In this document: positions 17,640 to 25,691 of the stretch, in pieces
Layout of the letters: every line of letters begins with the position of its first letter
Numbering within the stretch: the first letter of the stretch is position 1
NCBI RefSeq assembly: GCF_000382245.1
Contig: NZ_KB907866.1
Coordinates: 62,001-126,000 of the forward strand
Direction of reading: 5' to 3'
From: Kushneria aurantia DSM 21353
GTDB taxonomy: Bacteria; Pseudomonadota; Gammaproteobacteria; Pseudomonadales; Halomonadaceae
Length of the DNA stretch: 64,000 bases
Translations under genes and position numbers: made by a program
The notes under the pieces: model-generated
What the model saw: the letters and a program-made list of their open reading frames with translations, nothing else
The model's database searches: none
Told to the model about the DNA's origin: nothing

Positions 17640-18677
17640 CTATGCGCTGTCGTCGGCGCTGGTGTGCTGTGGTTCGGTGGCGCGGATCAGCGCTTCCACC
17701 ACGCCCTTGAGACGGTCGTTGTAGCTGCCGTTGGAGGGCGGTGTGGGGTCGGAGGTCATCACCACCGTCATGGCGCGGTCGGGGACCACGAACAGCACCT
17801 GGCCGCCGTAGCCGCGGCCGTAGTAGACCCGGCTGCCGGCCAGCTCGTCCATGAACCAGCCGTAGCCGTATTGGTCACCGCTGTAGACCGAGCGAGTGCG
17901 CGGCTGCCAGCTCTGCTCGACCCACTCCGCGGAGAGTACCCGCTGGCCGTTGAACTCGCCCTGCAGGCGGTACATCTCGCCAAAGCGCAAAAGCCCCAGC
18001 GGGGTGATGCCCATCTCGTTACCGCCGAAATAGACCCCTTCGGGGCTCTGTGTCCAGGGCGGAATGGTGATCCCCAGCGGCTCGCCCAGCCAGTCGCGGG
18101 CCAGTGCCAGCGTCGAGCGGCCGGCGGCATCGGTGAGCGCCGCCGACAGAATATGGCTGTTGCCGGTGGAGTAGAGCATCGGGCCGCCGGGCTCGGCGAC
18201 GAAGGGCCGGGCGAGGGCGTTGCGCGTCCAGTTGCCGCTGGCCACCCAGCTGCCGTAGTTTTGCCCCGAGGTGCGCTCCAGCCCCGACTGCATGGAGAGC
18301 AACTGGCCCACCGTGATGTCGTCAAGGCGCGGGTCGGGGTCGGCGGGCAGCCGGGAGGGGGCGAGCAGCTCGACCACCGGCTGATCGGCGCTGCGGATAA
18401 TATCGCGATCGATGGCCGCGCCCACCAGCGCCGAGATCAGTGTCTTGGAGAGCGACTTGATGTTGGCGGTGGCATCGGTGCGGTGGCCGCGAAAGCTCTC
18501 GTCGATCACCGTGTCGCCGTCGATGGCCACCACCAGCGTATGGGTACGCGGCAGTTCACCGGCGCGCTGAACAATGTCGTCAAGGCGGTCGCGCTCGCCC
18601 GCGGCGCTGGCCGGTGTCGCCAGCAGCCCCAGCGACAGCAGGGCCGGAGAGAGGGGGAGAAGCAGTCGTGACAGCAT
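17640..18677 (-). CDS. Exported serine hydrolase (class C beta-lactamase fold)
   Basis: A 345-residue beta-lactamase/esterase family protein. Seen: an N-terminal signal peptide cut after ASAA (about residue 26), the S-x-x-K nucleophile motif S75-L-S-K78, a Tyr motif in MLYSTGNSH, and a C-terminal YYGRGYGGQ segment in place of the K-T-G box. Such proteins are periplasmic esterases or peptidases more often than true beta-lactamases. It is the first gene of the operon with the GGT-family gene and ghrA; a shared peptide or amide degradation role is possible but inferred only from position. Confidence 0.83.
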   Translation of the reverse strand: MLSRLLLPLSPALLSLGLLATPASAAGERDRLDDIVQRAGELPRTHTLVVAIDGDTVIDESFRGHRTDATANIKSLSKTLISALVGAAIDRDIIRSADQPVVELLAPSRLPADPDPRLDDITVGQLLSMQSGLERTSGQNYGSWVASGNWTRNALARPFVAEPGGPMLYSTGNSHILSAALTDAAGRSTLALARDWLGEPLGITIPPWTQSPEGVYFGGNEMGITPLGLLRFGEMYRLQGEFNGQRVLSAEWVEQSWQPRTRSVYSGDQYGYGWFMDELAGSRVYYGRGYGGQVLFVVPDRAMTVVMTSDPTPPSNGSYNDRLKGVVEALIRATEPQHTSADDSA

Positions 18678-18867
18678 GGCGTTGGTTTCACCGAAGGTAT
18701 GGAGATTTTCAGCGTAGCGGAGATCGGCGGATATCAGCAGTCAGGTTCTGGATTTGGGGTAGCCCCAGCTCAGCCTGGCCTCAGCGGTCAAAGAAGTTGC
18801 TGGTCATGGCTGGCGCTGCGCCATCATCCTGTGTAGGGTCAAATCCGGCGACTACAAGGAGAAGTTG

Positions 18868-20382
18868 ATGACGCGCCCCAATATTCTGGTCCTGATGGCC
18901 GATCAGGTGAACGGTACGCTGTTCGAAGACGGCCCGGCGGATTTTCTGCACATGCCGAATCTCAAAAAGCTGGCCCAGCGTTCGGTGCGTTTCCGCAACG
19001 CCTATACGCCCAGCTATCTCTGCGCGCCGGGCCGCGCTGCCTTCATGTCGGGCCAACTGCCGTCGCGCACCGGCGTCTATGACAATGCCGCCGAGTTTCC
19101 CTCCAGTGTGCCCACCTGGGCCCACCACCTGCGGCGTGCCGGCTATGAGACCTGCCTGTCGGGCAAGATGCACTATGTCGGCCCCGATCAACTGCACGGC
19201 TTCGAGTCGCGCCTGACCACCGATGTCTATCCCCCCGACTTCGGCTGGACACCGGACTACCGCCGCCCCGGCGAGCGCATCGACTGGTGGTACCACAACC
19301 TCGGTTCGGTAACCGGCGCCGGCGTTGCGGAAATCTCCAACCAGATGGAGTATGACGACGAGGTGGCGTTTCACGCCGAGCAGAAGCTCTATGACCTCGC
19401 GCGCGGTCAAGACGAGCGCCCCTGGGCGCTGTGCGTCAGCTTCACGCACCCCCACGACCCCTACGTGGCACGGCGCAAGTTCTGGGACCTCTACAACGAC
19501 TGCGATCACCTCGAGCCGCAGGTCGGGGAGATTCCCTACGACCAGCAGGATCCCCACTCGCAGCGCATCTTCGATGCCAACGACCACACCAAATTCGATA
19601 TTCAGCCGGAGAATGTGCGTCGCGCCCGCCAGGGTTACTTCGCCAACCTCTCCTACATCGATGACAAGGTCGGCGGCATTCTCGATGTGCTGGAGCGCAC
19701 GCGCATGATGGACAATACCATCATCCTGTTCGTCTCCGACCACGGCGACATGCTCGGCGAGCGCGGTCTGTGGTTCAAGATGAGCCCCTATGAGGGGTCG
19801 TCGCGGGTACCGCTGATGGTCGCTGCCCCCGGCCTCGAGCCCGGGCGTATCGACACGCCGGTGTCGTCGATCGACGTCAACCCGACGCTGGCCGATCTGG
19901 TCGGTATCGACCTGAGCGCCATCGAGCCCTGGACCGACGGCGAGTCGCTGGTGCCGCTGATGAAGGGCGGCGAGCGCAGCAGCCCGGTCTACATGGAGTA
20001 CGCCGCCGAGGGCAGCTACGCGCCGTTGGTCACCATTCGCAAGGGGGACTGGAAGTTCAACCACTGCGAGCTCGACCCGCCGCAGCTCTACAATCTCACC
20101 GACGATCCCCATGAGCTGACCAACCTGGCCGAGAGCCCCGAGTATCACGCCACGCTCACAGAGTTCACCCGCATGGCGATGGACCGCTGGGATATGGCAC
20201 GCTTCGACGCCGATATTCGGGAAAGCCAGGCGCGCCGACTGATCGTCTATGAAGCGCTGCGCAACGGCCACTACTACCCCTGGGACCATCAGCCGCTACA
20301 GGTTGCTTCGGAGCGCTACATGCGCAACCACATGGACCTCAACGTGCTGGAGGAGTCGCAGCGCTTCCCGCGCGGCGAATAA
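18868..20382 (+). CDS. betC: Choline-sulfatase
   Basis: A 504-residue sulfatase hydrolysing choline-O-sulfate to choline and sulfate, feeding choline into glycine betaine synthesis. Seen: an N-terminal metal site MADQ, the formylglycine motif C52-A-P-G-R56 inside SYLCAPGRAAFMSGQLPSRTG, a metal site in SDHGDMLGE, and the C-terminal family block reading LRNGHYYPWDHQPL. The ATG at 18868 follows AAGGAGAAG; a TTG directly before it is less likely. betA, betB and betI are not adjacent. A strong intrinsic terminator follows. Confidence 0.93.
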   Translation: MTRPNILVLMADQVNGTLFEDGPADFLHMPNLKKLAQRSVRFRNAYTPSYLCAPGRAAFMSGQLPSRTGVYDNAAEFPSSVPTWAHHLRRAGYETCLSGKMHYVGPDQLHGFESRLTTDVYPPDFGWTPDYRRPGERIDWWYHNLGSVTGAGVAEISNQMEYDDEVAFHAEQKLYDLARGQDERPWALCVSFTHPHDPYVARRKFWDLYNDCDHLEPQVGEIPYDQQDPHSQRIFDANDHTKFDIQPENVRRARQGYFANLSYIDDKVGGILDVLERTRMMDNTIILFVSDHGDMLGERGLWFKMSPYEGSSRVPLMVAAPGLEPGRIDTPVSSIDVNPTLADLVGIDLSAIEPWTDGESLVPLMKGGERSSPVYMEYAAEGSYAPLVTIRKGDWKFNHCELDPPQLYNLTDDPHELTNLAESPEYHATLTEFTRMAMDRWDMARFDADIRESQARRLIVYEALRNGHYYPWDHQPLQVASERYMRNHMDLNVLEESQRFPRGE

Positions 20383-20406
20383 AGCAGGTCCGCTTTGTTG
20401 AACCAT

Positions 20407-20440
20407 AACCCGCCCCCTCGCAGGAGGAGGCGGGTTTTTT
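20407..20440 (+). terminator. Intrinsic terminator of betC
   Basis: Stem AACCCGCC (20407-20414) with GGCGGGTT (20429-20436), ending in a run of six T (20435-20440). It lies 24 bases after the betC stop. Confidence 0.88.
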
Positions 20441-20442
20441 GT

Positions 20443-20480
20443 GCCCTGCCATCCCTGGCGGGCACCCTTCTCGGGCCGCC
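20443..20480. repeat. Partial copy of the structured repeat at the left edge of the island
   Basis: Contains hairpin I of the 6155-6450 array (GCC-ATCCCT-GGC with a bulged outer stem) followed by GGCACCC and CGGGCCGCC. Hairpins II and III are missing. The matching right-hand piece is at 24814-24874, and island genes fill the space between the two. Confidence 0.7.
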
Positions 20481-20636
20481 ACGCGCAAGGCCCAGACCAT
20501 GAAGGGGTATTGCCACACCTTCATGCGCCTTGGTTTCGGCCAAGGCGTTTTGCTTTGAAGGAATCGAAGTCAAGAAATAGGTGCGCCGAATCCCGCCCCG
20601 AAGGCATCGAACCCCAGGGGCCGGAAGAATCTCGCG

Positions 20637-21308
20637 TTACTTCTTCGACTCGGGCTTGGAAATTGTCGCCATTAACGCCTCGGGATAGGCGACCTCTTGT
20701 TTCACCCGCTGCCATTCCGCTTTGAGGATCGCTTCCGTATGTGTCTGTGCTTCGCCGACAAGCGCTAGCATGCGGCTGACACACTCCCGATTGGCGTCCA
20801 AGGTATTGGCTCCCTGCATTTTATTCATCACATATCGGATGTTGTCGAGGCACTGACGAAGCTGGATATGCAAGTCTTCAGTCGGATTGAGTCGGAACAT
20901 GATGCGTATATGCCCTTCGTGATGCTCCCGCTCGCGTTTGCTATTTTCCGGAGAGAACTTGTCGGCTTCTTCTTGATGAATCTGATCCACTTTGGCTGGG
21001 GCGTATATGCCATCTTCATCCTTGGCTTCGCTTTCAACTCGCTGCGCTGCTTCCATGCGCAAACCGTCCCATTTCCAGATTATTTCCTGCGACAAGGCAA
21101 GATGGAACGCCATGTCTATGCGCAACTCGTGTATCCAGTGCTGGCGCTTGTCGGCGATGAAAGAGGCCGTGGATCGATGCGAGACCAAGTGCTGGAGGTC
21201 AAGCTGCTTTCTGACTTGGCTCCGGCCGAGATAAGCAATCAGAAACTGAACCAGTACGCCGCAGGCCGCGACACCCACTGTCAGCCATTGCTCAGTTGTC
21301 AGAGTCAT
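20637..21308 (-). CDS. Hypothetical membrane-anchored protein (223 aa)
   Basis: Not recognised. Seen: one N-terminal transmembrane helix (about residues 8-29) followed by a basic stretch (GRSQVRKQLDL) and a long soluble, mostly helical region containing a conserved-looking segment FIADKRQHWIHELRIDMAFHLAL. The layout, one helix plus a cytoplasmic helical domain, is common among accessory-island proteins. It lies in the decayed island on the same strand as the Xre/PRTase/SLOG genes but some 600 bases away. Function unknown. Confidence 0.6.
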   Translation of the reverse strand: MTLTTEQWLTVGVAACGVLVQFLIAYLGRSQVRKQLDLQHLVSHRSTASFIADKRQHWIHELRIDMAFHLALSQEIIWKWDGLRMEAAQRVESEAKDEDGIYAPAKVDQIHQEEADKFSPENSKREREHHEGHIRIMFRLNPTEDLHIQLRQCLDNIRYVMNKMQGANTLDANRECVSRMLALVGEAQTHTEAILKAEWQRVKQEVAYPEALMATISKPESKK

Positions 21309-21722
21309 TTGAATCCATCGTCAGAAGATTGGCGAAGTAAAAAACTATAGCTACTCACGCACGCAATTGTCGAACCTTTGCGTGTCGGCGCGATCTACCG
21401 CCGGGCTTTCGGGCCGAGTCCCGTGCCGTCTTCGCCGTCATGGCCATTCGCCACCAATCTCTCACGCCTTCGCGCCTGCGGCGCTGCGCGCTTTGCTTGC
21501 ACCCCGCCGTAATGGGCGGGGCTTGTGGGGCTACGCTCCGGAATGCTGCGGCAAGTTGTGCCAAAGTGTGCCGTCCTCGACGCTGGAGGTTCGCGCCTGT
21601 ACGTCATGAAGGACGGTTTACCGACACGCCACGCCTAAACAATGTCGTCGCAATCTGCGACAAGGAGTGTTCTCGCTCGTCGTTGGGGTATTGGCCTTGC
21701 CCGCGTCAGGGCGCAAGCCTGC
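21309..21722. other. Non-coding remnant of an integrative element
   Basis: About 410 bases with no convincing gene. GC-rich short open frames occur on both strands, with a hairpin near 21507 (CCCCGCC...GGCGGGG). It leads into the DUF736 fragment and probably is decayed mobile-element sequence. Confidence 0.45.
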
Positions 21723-21857
21723 GAAGCCGGGCGGGATTATCTGTCGTTGGCCATCGACGATCCTTCGTTCCCGGCAACGGTCTATGCCCGCCTGATCGAA
21801 GGCGAGAACGGCACGCACGACCTGATCTGGTCGCGCAGCAAGCCACAGGCGGCGTGA
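21723..21857 (+). pseudogene. 3' fragment of a DUF736 family gene
   Basis: About 44 residues matching the C-terminal end of DUF736 proteins: [28 protein letters not shown]...[13 protein letters not shown]736 genes are typical of Tn4371-like integrative and conjugative elements and related plasmids. The N-terminal half is absent and the upstream frame is unrelated, so this is a remnant. It is the best evidence that the island derives from a conjugative element. Confidence 0.7.
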
Positions 21858-21910
21858 CTGCCGCCCACCGCGCCCCGCCGATTGCGGCGGGGGCGGTGAA
21901 GCACCGTCAG

Positions 21911-22471
21911 TCAATGCGCGAACATTTCACTTTGCTCGTACTTCAAGGCGTTGAGCCTCGAAAATAGGCCAATTTTCTGTTCGGCTTTCATATGGGCATG
22001 GGAACTCATGCGGCTCAATAAAGTGTGTAATTGCTCCAGGTTCCCGACGTTCACGAAGTCTTTGTCCTTGTTAACGAAGACTACGGCCTTTTTCTTTTGC
22101 TGCAACAGCTCCAGCACGTTGCTCAACGTCCCGGTACTCTTGGCGTCCCAGATCATCAACCCGTAGTCCGCGACTCGCGCCATCTCTATATCCTTAGCCG
22201 TGAAGAACGCGCGAGTACCGGGAGCAGCCTTGGCAGCCACGTAGTGAACAGGCCATCCCCCAAGATTGTTGCGCGGATTTTCTCCGCTGCAAAACACAGT
22301 GGTGTGCTGATCCTGCTTTTCAGCGAGGTAGCTCTGAATCGACGAATCCGCACCATCCGCGTCACCTACCACGACACCAAAACCGGACTCTATGATGCGA
22401 TCAAGTCGTTCCTTAACCTGACGATCAAGGTTTTTGATATTGATGGATCCTGCTACAAATATAGTGGTCAT
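21911..22471 (-). CDS. SLOG-like nucleotide-binding protein
   Basis: A 186-residue protein with a Rossmann-like SLOG-type pattern: MTTIFVAGSINIKNLD at the N-terminus, the glycine-rich motif GDADGAD at 36-42, then DYGLMIWDAKSTGTLSNVLEL (about 102-122), where STGT fits a phosphate-binding turn. SLOG proteins bind nucleotides or their derivatives; LOG members release a base from a nucleoside monophosphate. The start at 22471 is chosen for GGAG in the end of the upstream gene and the 4-base gap from it. It is the last gene of an Xre/PRTase/SLOG operon. Catalytic activity is not shown by the sequence. Confidence 0.7.
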   Translation of the reverse strand: MTTIFVAGSINIKNLDRQVKERLDRIIESGFGVVVGDADGADSSIQSYLAEKQDQHTTVFCSGENPRNNLGGWPVHYVAAKAAPGTRAFFTAKDIEMARVADYGLMIWDAKSTGTLSNVLELLQQKKKAVVFVNKDKDFVNVGNLEQLHTLLSRMSSHAHMKAEQKIGLFSRLNALKYEQSEMFAH

Positions 22472-22475
22472 GGTT

Positions 22476-23060
22476 TCATCTCCAGGTGACGGCCGCCACA
22501 TAGATACGGTCAATTTTCCGGTAGGTGCGTAATGCCGTGCAAGCTGCCTCCAACGATGCGCCCGTGTGAAAGAGATCATCAACAAGCAATGCGTTCCAAC
22601 GGCCTTCGTTACTGATGCCCTCGTGCAGCGTGAAGCTATCGGCCAAAGCCGCCTGCTTATCCGCCTTGCTTGTGAGATCCTTCAACTGCTGGCCGTTGGC
22701 CGTTTTAGTGAGCAATTCATCGAAAACGGGCTTGCCGACCAACCTGCCCAGTCCCAGCGCGAGTTCCGTCACTGGTTGGCGGTTTCGGAAATTCGATGCA
22801 GGCATTGGCACAATAAGACCGACCCGATCAAATCGCGGATAGATCGACTCACTTAGCTCAGCGGCCAGCGACTCAACTTGGCTGAAATCTCCCCTGTATT
22901 TTAGCTGAAACAGAGCTTCCCCTGCTTCGGTGCGAGTAGTGTTCCAAACGGGATAGCCCAGCGCATTCTGACCCACGACTTCGCTGTGTAGGGAATGCTT
23001 ATCAAGCACGTACCCCGCGTCCCAATTGCCAGCAATTTGCCTGATGTTTACTTTCATCAC
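22476..23060 (-). CDS. ComF-like phosphoribosyltransferase
   Basis: A 194-residue protein of the type I PRTase/ComF family. Seen: the ComF-like segment ALFQLKYRGDFSQVE at about 49-63, VPMPASNFRNRQPVTELA at about 84-101, and the PRPP-binding loop LLVDDLFHTGASLE at 158-171. It lacks the N-terminal zinc fingers of true ComF and has no competence genes around it. It is immediately upstream of the SLOG-like gene and about 58 bases downstream of the Xre regulator, so a nucleotide-handling pair is likely. The base it uses is unknown. Confidence 0.75.
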   Translation of the reverse strand: MMKVNIRQIAGNWDAGYVLDKHSLHSEVVGQNALGYPVWNTTRTEAGEALFQLKYRGDFSQVESLAAELSESIYPRFDRVGLIVPMPASNFRNRQPVTELALGLGRLVGKPVFDELLTKTANGQQLKDLTSKADKQAALADSFTLHEGISNEGRWNALLVDDLFHTGASLEAACTALRTYRKIDRIYVAAVTWR

Positions 23061-23118
23061 GAAAACTTCAATTCAAAAAATGCTTGACAGCCCGTGCGGC
23101 AGGTAACCCCAGTTTCAG

Positions 23119-23400
23119 CTACTCGGATAATCCATCAAGCTCCTGGCGCACTTGCGCTAGCAATTCGTCGGCGTGGTGCGTGTTGTCTTCGGCATAGGCC
23201 AGTGTCAGCAGCGTGAGTGGATGAACCCTCATCACCTCGCACAGCTCCCCCAGCTTGCTCAGAGTCGGGCTCTTCAGCCCGCGCTCCAGTGAATTCAGGT
23301 GGGTGCGGCTGGACACGTCCGAGAACGCCTCTTGGCTCAGGCCGCGAGCCTTCCTGATCCGCCGCAGTGCCTCGGGCAACGATGGCTTCGCCGTTGTCAT
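23119..23400 (-). CDS. Xre-family helix-turn-helix regulator (93 aa)
   Basis: A small DNA-binding protein with a Cro/C1-type HTH: EALRRIRKARGLSQEAFSDVSSRTHLNSLERGLKSPTLSKLGELCEVM (about 10-58). It is the first gene of the island operon and probably controls it. The promoter should lie in the AT-richer stretch 23401-23460, where the inverted-looking pair CATTCTGGAC / CCAGAATGAC overlaps the start and is a possible operator. Confidence 0.82.
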   Translation of the reverse strand: MTTAKPSLPEALRRIRKARGLSQEAFSDVSSRTHLNSLERGLKSPTLSKLGELCEVMRVHPLTLLTLAYAEDNTHHADELLAQVRQELDGLSE

Positions 23401-23639
23401 TCTGGACTTTCCCCAAAATCCAGAATGACAACCTGTTGCGCCCTATAGAGCTACAATCTATAGCGTTCATTTGGTGTTGTGAACCGCTATCTCTGTTCTT
23501 CCGTGCTTTTACGGAAATCCGCTTCTGTGTCTTTGATGCTTTCTACCGTTCCGGCTTTGCGCTTTCACGCTTTCACGCACAAGTGCATCCGTGCCTCGTC
23601 GGCTTTGCACACTTACGCCCCCACCAGAAGGCCGCGACC

Positions 23640-23760
23640 ATGAAGACGCCCTTCGTCACCGACGCCCAGCGCGCACAGCTGCTCGCCAACGGCCGCGCAC
23701 GCGCGGCCGGGCAGGCCTTCGATCCGCTGCCCGTGGTGCGGCTGTTCACCCCGGACGCGC
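23640..23760 (+). pseudogene. 5' fragment of a DUF2958 family gene
   Basis: About 40 residues from the ATG match the N-terminus of DUF2958 proteins: MKTPFVTDAQRAQLLANG then ARAAGQAFDPLPVVRLFTPDA. DUF2958 is another standard gene of conjugative elements. The reading breaks at about 23760, where sequence of an MFS transporter begins in a different frame, so a rearrangement joined two genes here. Confidence 0.7.
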
Positions 23761-24219
23761 ATCCTGAAAGACCCATATTTCGTCGGCAACGTCGCTCTGT
23801 CGGTGGTGGTGTTCACGGCGATGTTCGCCGCCTACACTTATCTCGCCGACACGCTGGAGCGCATCGCCGGCGTGGCGCCGGCGCATTCTCGCTGCTGCTG
23901 GGGCTCGGCATGGCGGCCAGCGTGCCGCTGGCGGGTTCATTGGCTCTGCTGGGCTTGGCGCTGGCGGTATGGGGCATCGCCTATACCGCGCTGTTCCCCA
24001 TCTGCCAGGTGCGGGTGATGAAGTCCGCCACGCACGCCCAGGCGCTGGCCGGAACCCTGCACGTCTCGGCGGCCAACGCCGGCACGGGCCTGGGAGCAAT
24101 CATCGGGCGGGCTGGTGATCCCCCAATGGGGATTGGAAAGCATCGGTTACGTTGCCACGGGCATCGCGGTCGCGGCGATCCTCATGGTGGCTTGGGTCGC
24201 GCGCTTGCAGCCGCGATGA
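23761..24219 (+). pseudogene. MFS transporter remnant (internally deleted and frameshifted)
   Basis: Starts mid-gene with LKDPYFVGNVALSVVVFTAM and YTYLADTLERIAGV, then jumps to LLLGLGMAASVPLAGSLALLGLALAVWGIAYTALFPICQVRVM in another frame and ends [16 protein letters not shown]-stop in a third. These fit the sixth and later helices of a DHA1-type efflux permease. The start, several middle helices and reading continuity are lost. It probably formed a cargo pair with the adjacent LysR gene. Confidence 0.75.
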
Positions 24220-24238
24220 TTGGCGTGGGGAGGTCGCG

Positions 24239-24813
24239 ATGGAACTGCGCCATCTTCGTTGTCTCCTCGCCGTAGCCGAAGAACTGCACTTTGCCCGTGC
24301 GGCAGAGAAACTGCACATCGAACAGTCGCCTCTGTCGCGTGCCATCAAGGAGCTGGAGGAAGACGTGGGCGAATAGTTGTTCGTCCGCACGTCCCGCAGC
24401 ACGCGCCTATCCCGCGCGGGCAGGCTGTTCCTCGAACACGTGCCGCGAGTCTTCAACTACCTTGCAGCAGGCGCGCGAGAGTGTGAAGGTCGCCGCCAAT
24501 GGGTTCCACGGCCAACTACGCGCCGCCCTGTCCGACAGCAACACGCCTTCGCGCCTGCCGGCCTTGTTGGCGCTGTGCAGGCAGGAAGAACCCGAGGTCG
24601 AAATTCGCCTGACCGAAGTACCGCTGTCGCAGCAGATCAAGGGGCTGCGAGACGATCTGTACGACGTGGGCTTTGCTCGCCCCGACGAATGTAGGTGACG
24701 GCATCGTTGCCATGCCAGTCTGGAACGATCCGCTGATGGTGGCCGTGCCGGCCCGGCATGACCTGCTCCGGTACAAGCGCATTCCGCTCGAAGAAATGCT
24801 GCTTTGTGAAATG
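24239..24813 (+). pseudogene. LysR-family regulator, broken and 3'-truncated
   Basis: The N-terminal HTH is clear ([19 protein letters not shown] then [21 protein letters not shown]), but an in-frame TAG at 24374-24376 interrupts it before LFVRTSRSTRLSRAG. Two frameshifts follow (near 24460 and 24690) and the ligand domain stops at about 24813, where a structured-repeat piece begins. It is a clear pseudogene that once probably regulated the neighbouring efflux gene. Confidence 0.85.
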
Positions 24814-24874
24814 ATCCCTGGCGGGCACCTTTCGGGCCGCCTGCGGCGTCAAAAATCGTTCCCGACGATTTTTT
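24814..24874. repeat. Partial structured repeat at the right edge of the island
   Basis: Holds the loop and right arm of hairpin I (ATCCCTGGCGGGC), a middle hairpin with its own sequence (GCCGC-CT-GCGGC) and a complete hairpin III (AAAAATCGT / ACGATTTTT, then T). The left arm of hairpin I is missing, as if broken when the LysR gene was truncated. Hairpin III could end transcription entering from the island. Confidence 0.75.
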
Positions 24875-24986
24875 GTGGGCGCCGCCGTAGCGCTGCTGAT
24901 GGGGTATCAGGAGTTTTCATGGCAGCCTTCGCCACGCCGGTCACAATAACGCCTCATCCTTGTGTGAGAAGAAAGGAGAGCGGGCG

Positions 24987-25589
24987 ATGCTGGAGGCGGG
25001 ACTGGCGGGGTTCGGGCTGGGGCTGTCATTGATCGCAGCGATCGGGGCGCAGAACGCCTTCGTGCTGCGACAGGGTGTGCGCGGCGAGTACGTCACGCGG
25101 GTCTGTCTGGCCTGTGCACTTTCTGACGCCGTATTGCTGACGCTGGGCGTTATGGGCTTCGCCGCCTTGACCGCACGGTTGCCGGCGCTGGAGATGGTGC
25201 TGCGCTACGGCGGCGCGCTCTTTCTGCTGATTTACGGCGCACGCAGCCTGCTGGCGGCGCTGCGCGGTGGTCAGCGCCTCGACCCCGCCGAGGGTACCAC
25301 TTCGGCGCGCCGCACCCTGGCGGTGTGCCTGGCGCTCACCTGGCTCAATCCTCACGTTTATCTCGATACCCTGGTGCTGATGGGCTCGGTGTCGTCCGGC
25401 TTCGATGAAGGGCGTGGCGCTTTTCTGTGCGGCGCGATTCTGGCCTCCTTTCTCTTCTTTTTTGCTATTGGCCATGGCGCTGCGCTGCTGCGACCGCTGC
25501 TCGCCAGGCCCATCGCCTGGCGGGTGCTGGATGCGCTGGTAGGTGTCGTCATGGGAGTGATTGCGGTTTCCTTGCTGCGGGGCGGCTGA
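24987..25589 (+). CDS. LysE/ArgO family amino-acid exporter
   Basis: A 200-residue inner-membrane exporter with about six helices. Seen: GLSLIAAIGAQNAFVLRQGVRGEYV near the N-terminus, typical of LysE/ArgO, and TWLNPHVYLDTLVLMG in the middle, the second family signature. It should export basic amino acids such as arginine or lysine. The ATG at 24987 follows AAAGGAGAG by seven bases. The usual divergent LysR-type regulator (LysG/ArgP) is absent; the broken LysR gene upstream belongs to the island and a different family branch. Confidence 0.87.
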   Translation: MLEAGLAGFGLGLSLIAAIGAQNAFVLRQGVRGEYVTRVCLACALSDAVLLTLGVMGFAALTARLPALEMVLRYGGALFLLIYGARSLLAALRGGQRLDPAEGTTSARRTLAVCLALTWLNPHVYLDTLVLMGSVSSGFDEGRGAFLCGAILASFLFFFAIGHGAALLRPLLARPIAWRVLDALVGVVMGVIAVSLLRGG

Positions 25590-25691
25590 AGCGGTTTGTA
25601 TTTTGGTTGCACCCAGACACCGTTGCGTTGGCCGGGCTGTGTTAGGCTTTTTGTCGCTTGATTGGAGTTAACAAAAAGCAGGAAGATCATA

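Noticed and set aside
17640-18677. True AmpC-type beta-lactamase
   Set aside because: S-x-x-K is present but the K-T-G box and the usual Y-x-N context are not, so an esterase or peptidase of the same fold is more likely.
18781-20289. 502-codon minus-strand open frame opposite betC
   Set aside because: Antisense shadow; choline-sulfatase motifs are clear on the plus strand, and the minus frame has no recognisable domain.
22476-23060. Competence gene comF
   Set aside because: The zinc-finger N-terminus of ComF is lacking, and the gene lies in a mobile island between Xre and SLOG genes.
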